Source of the DNA: Acinetobacter sp. LoGeW2-3
Lineage (GTDB): Bacteria > Pseudomonadota > Gammaproteobacteria > Pseudomonadales > Moraxellaceae
Length of the DNA stretch: 64,000 nucleotides
Assembly: GCF_002688565.1 (NCBI RefSeq)
Contig: NZ_CP024012.1
Location: 62,001-126,000, forward strand
Direction: 5' to 3'
In this document: positions 61,724 to 64,000 of the stretch, piece by piece
Layout: each line of letters opens with the position of its first letter
Numbering within the stretch: position 1 is the stretch's first letter
Notes under the pieces: model-generated
Databases searched by the model: none
What the model was told of the DNA's origin: nothing
The model's input: the letters and a program-made list of their open reading frames with translations, nothing else
Translations under genes and position numbers: made by a program

Positions 61724-62266
61724 TTAGCCAACATAATCTTCAGTTGATATTACTTGAGCATATGCAAATTCAAAAGCGGCCATTAATGTTGCATGGACAT
61801 GACCAGCAGGTACTTTAACGCCATTAAATTCCAAGTCTAGTGTTGCACAAGCATCATGTATCACTTTTACCTTATAACCAAAATCAGAAGCAGCACGAAC
61901 AGCAGCATCAACACACATATGGGTCATAGCACCAATCACGACTAACTCAGTCACTTGATTGCTATCTAAAATTTCTTTGAGATTCGTATTTAAGAACGCA
62001 TTGATGTGATTTTTAATGATTACAGCTTCATCTTCTTGCGGCTTAACTGTGTCCTGAAATTCAATACCATTTGAGCTAGGTTCAAATATAGGAGATTCAG
62101 CATCAGCAATATGTTGGACATGAATCACTTGAGTACCCAGTTGACGGGCCTTCGCAATTACGTTCACTGCATTAGCAGCAGCTTGTTCAATATTTACCAA
62201 TGGTAATTTACCTGTAGGTAGATATTCATTTTGTAAGTCGATAACTAATAAAACTGATTTTGACAT
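61724..62266 (-). CDS. isochorismatase-family cysteine hydrolase
   Basis: 180 residues with the catalytic triad of the family: Asp in SVLLVIDLQNEYLPTG, Lys in EAVIIKNHINAFLNTNL and Cys in VVIGAMTHMCVDAAVRAASDFGYKVKVIHDACAT. Members hydrolyse amide or ester bonds (nicotinamidase, carbamoylase, isochorismatase). The particular substrate is unknown. An AAAGGA box precedes the ATG. It lies immediately right of pdif site C (stop 18 bp away) and is separated from the next leftward gene by a hairpin. Confidence 0.85.
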   Translation of the reverse strand: MSKSVLLVIDLQNEYLPTGKLPLVNIEQAAANAVNVIAKARQLGTQVIHVQHIADAESPIFEPSSNGIEFQDTVKPQEDEAVIIKNHINAFLNTNLKEILDSNQVTELVVIGAMTHMCVDAAVRAASDFGYKVKVIHDACATLDLEFNGVKVPAGHVHATLMAAFEFAYAQVISTEDYVG

Positions 62267-62312
62267 ACCTATTCCTTTACTTAACTAATATTTGTTTTGT
62301 TCTACTTATATT

Positions 62313-62343
62313 TTAAAGAAGTGGAATGCTTCCACTTCTTTAA
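62313..62343 (-). terminator. hairpin terminator after MBL-fold gene
   Basis: TTAAAGAAGTGGAA and TTCCACTTCTTTAA form a perfect 14-bp stem around a 3-nt loop, just downstream of the leftward MBL-fold gene. Confidence 0.75.
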
Positions 62344-62349
62344 GTTACT

Positions 62350-63234
62350 TTAGAAGGAAAGCGTTTCACCATCGATAGGAATTAAAACCTTATCTTGGAT
62401 TCCTTTGTCTTTTACGTACTCTGCAAGCTCAGCACGTGTTACCGACATGTGGTTAATTGCATCCATGTGAACAGCAACCACTTTAGCATTTGGTGCTTTC
62501 TGAGTTGCACGATAAGTATCTTCTTTGCCCATAATAATGGATTCTTTAAAGCCATCAACCAAAGCATTACCAGTATTCAATACAATTACATCAGGTTTAA
62601 ATGTTTGAATCGCTTGATCAACTTCAGAACGCCAGATGGTATCTCCTGCCACATAAACCGTTTCATGGCCAGCAGCTTCAAATACCACACCCATTGCTTC
62701 ACCTAATCCAGCTTTAAGCTTAGGAATACGGTACATGGCATCAGTACCGTGTTGACCACCAGTTTTAGTGAGCTTAATCCCTTCAAAGGTCGCTTGAGTT
62801 AATACACGAACATCTTTGAAGCCTTGTGACTGAATGATTTTCTGGTCTTCTTTATTCTGTACGAATAAAGGCATATCTTTCGGAATCGCCGCTTGTGCTG
62901 CATCATCCCAATGATCTAAATGGGTATGGGTCACGATTACCGCATCTACACCTTCTAAAATCGTTTCGGGCTTGATAGGCAAATCGACTAATGGGTTCCG
63001 TAAATAGCTACGATGAGTATCAGGAAAACCTTCATAGAACCCTTTTTTAGCAAACATTGGGTCAATTAAAAAAGTCGTATCAGCATAGGTTACTTTAATC
63101 GTTGCATTGCGAATTTCTTGTATATGCGTAACTTTAGAAGTATCTCGCTGAACCACCTTATCATTCGCATATAAATGGACTGAAGCCATTGCCAGAGAGA
63201 GTGCAATAACAGAGCTACTTAAAATTTTATTCAT
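62350..63234 (-). CDS. exported metallo-beta-lactamase-fold hydrolase
   Basis: 294 residues. A signal peptide (MNKILSSSVIALSLAMASVHLYA, about 1-23) directs export to the periplasm. The MBL metal motif is VIVTHTHLDHWDDAA, with further ligands in KTGGQHGTD, ETVYVAGDTIW and VVAVHMDAINHM. The fold resembles UlaG/UPF0173-like hydrolases rather than antibiotic beta-lactamases. The substrate is unknown. It faces the divergent DJ-1/GlxA-like gene at 63353, and such pairs often include the regulator of the hydrolase. Confidence 0.8.
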   Translation of the reverse strand: MNKILSSSVIALSLAMASVHLYANDKVVQRDTSKVTHIQEIRNATIKVTYADTTFLIDPMFAKKGFYEGFPDTHRSYLRNPLVDLPIKPETILEGVDAVIVTHTHLDHWDDAAQAAIPKDMPLFVQNKEDQKIIQSQGFKDVRVLTQATFEGIKLTKTGGQHGTDAMYRIPKLKAGLGEAMGVVFEAAGHETVYVAGDTIWRSEVDQAIQTFKPDVIVLNTGNALVDGFKESIIMGKEDTYRATQKAPNAKVVAVHMDAINHMSVTRAELAEYVKDKGIQDKVLIPIDGETLSF

Positions 63235-63352
63235 GTTCCAGATCCAATCATTTAGTCATACTCGAATCATGATAGGAAAAATTAAACAATAAAATTGTCC
63301 TTAAGGACAATCATCGAAACTATTAGGACAAAATGCTATATTTACATTTTTA

Positions 63353-64000
63353 ATGGAGAAATTTGAAGTGGCGATACCTCGTATAGGACTATTTATATAT
63401 CCGAATATAAATCCATTTCACTTTTCAGTTCCTCATATTATTTTTAATACAAAGATTGGCGATAAACCTTTATTCGAGCTGAAAATATTCTCTCTTGACA
63501 ACCAACCTGTCAAAACTGGAAGTGCCATGTCAATTATGCCTGATGGTGGAGTCGAACTTATTAATGACTTTGATCTTGTCATCATTCCGGGCTGGGACGA
63601 TTTCAATCATGTACCTGAACAGATGCTAATAGATAAACTAAATCAAGCACATAAAAATGGATCTAGAATAGTCGGTTTGTGTTATGGCACTTATGCATTG
63701 GCATATGCAGGCTTACTCAACCATAAAAAGGCAGCAACACATTGGATGGCTGAACAAGATTTCAGTAAGCGGTTTCCACAGGTTCAACTTGATCATGATG
63801 CCCTGTACGTAGAAGACCAAAGGATTGTCACCTCTGCAGGAACAGGTGCTGCACTAGATTGCTGTTTATACTTGGTACGTGAAATTTATAATGCACATAT
63901 TGCTAATAAGGTTTCCCGAGTTATGGTCATTCCCCCTCATCGTGAAGGTGGACAGGCACAATTCATTGAGCAACCAGTAGCCAAATCTGGTCAAGATGCT
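63353..64000 (+). CDS. DJ-1/PfpI domain, probable GlxA/FtrA-type regulator (partial)
   Basis: Open to the window end (216 codons visible). IPRIGLFIYPNINPFHFSVPHIIFNTK, then DFDLVIIPGWDDF, SRIVGLCYGTYALAYAGLLNHKKAATHWMAEQDFSKRFPQVQLD and TSAGTGAALDCCLYLVRE form a DJ-1-like domain with the Cys elbow (GLCYGT). In the FtrA/GlxA family this precedes an AraC helix-turn-helix, which would lie beyond 64000. The start may be ATG 63353 or GTG 63368, the latter preceded by GGAG. It is divergent from the MBL-fold gene across about 120-130 bp. Confidence 0.75.
   Translation, partial: MEKFEVAIPRIGLFIYPNINPFHFSVPHIIFNTKIGDKPLFELKIFSLDNQPVKTGSAMSIMPDGGVELINDFDLVIIPGWDDFNHVPEQMLIDKLNQAHKNGSRIVGLCYGTYALAYAGLLNHKKAATHWMAEQDFSKRFPQVQLDHDALYVEDQRIVTSAGTGAALDCCLYLVREIYNAHIANKVSRVMVIPPHREGGQAQFIEQPVAKSGQDA

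Noticed and set aside
62350..63234. Antibiotic-resistance metallo-beta-lactamase
   Set aside because: The HxHxDH fold is present, but the sequence resembles UlaG/UPF0173-like hydrolases and lacks typical class B beta-lactamase surroundings.

Overview
The window looks like Acinetobacter DNA. It is AT-rich, and it carries a DcaP-family porin, Acinetobacter-type insertion sequences and XerC/XerD (pdif-like) recombination sites. Most of it reads as an accessory catabolic stretch of a chromosome, or possibly a very large plasmid. It is cut up by insertion sequences, a decayed integrase region, a trio of unusual recombinase genes and a small array of pdif modules. No tRNA, rRNA or CRISPR array was seen.

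Layout. 1-152: remnant of an IS66-family element. 219-1341: YddG-like exporter and an orphan Phd antitoxin. 1758-15269: two catabolic gene sets around a GlxA/AraC-type regulator (FAD amine/amino-acid oxidases, MFS carrier, cupin, RidA, GlpD-like enzyme; then OrdL-like oxidase, D-2-hydroxyacid dehydrogenase, aldehyde dehydrogenase, GlcD-like oxidase), followed by a strongly folded small-RNA candidate and a porin. 15357-18347: P4-type integrase with a 25-bp palindrome upstream, a deleted IS30 copy and an IS982-derived miniature element. 18447-21884: pyruvate carboxylase. 22294-33518: acyl-CoA/dicarboxylate beta-oxidation cluster with DcaP porin and a DcaK-like carrier, whose terminator is split by an IS4-family element. 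34983-41910: LysR-controlled operon resembling itaconate/citramalyl-CoA degradation, then ETF-ubiquinone oxidoreductase. 42168-48171: trio of a 1060-residue tyrosine recombinase, a divergent 787-residue recombinase-like protein and a 145-residue partner, then a StbDE/RelBE-type toxin-antitoxin pair. 49309-56360: glnT-glxBCD glutamate-synthase-like cluster, XRE-cupin regulator and Amt transporter, with sigma-54 promoter sequences in front of glnT and amt. 56574: exported acetolactate-decarboxylase-like protein. 57416-61706: four pdif-like sites separating IS-bearing, GFA and HigBA modules, with an IS1202/ISNCY-type element sitting exactly 5 bp from a XerC arm. 61724-64000: isochorismatase-like hydrolase, exported metallo-beta-lactamase-fold protein and the start of a DJ-1/GlxA-like gene.

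How it works together. The catabolic clusters would import organic acids or amines through dedicated porins and MFS carriers and convert them to acetyl-CoA, succinyl-CoA or pyruvate. Acyl-CoA dehydrogenase electrons would go to ETF and the quinone pool through ETF-QO, and pyruvate carboxylase would replenish oxaloacetate. The glnT-glx-amt block is a nitrogen-assimilation unit under probable NtrC/sigma-54 control. Most specific substrates are inferred from gene content and not proven. The most novel-looking parts are the recombinase trio, the structured RNA with its second partial copy, and the alternating pdif modules in an apparently non-plasmid neighbourhood.
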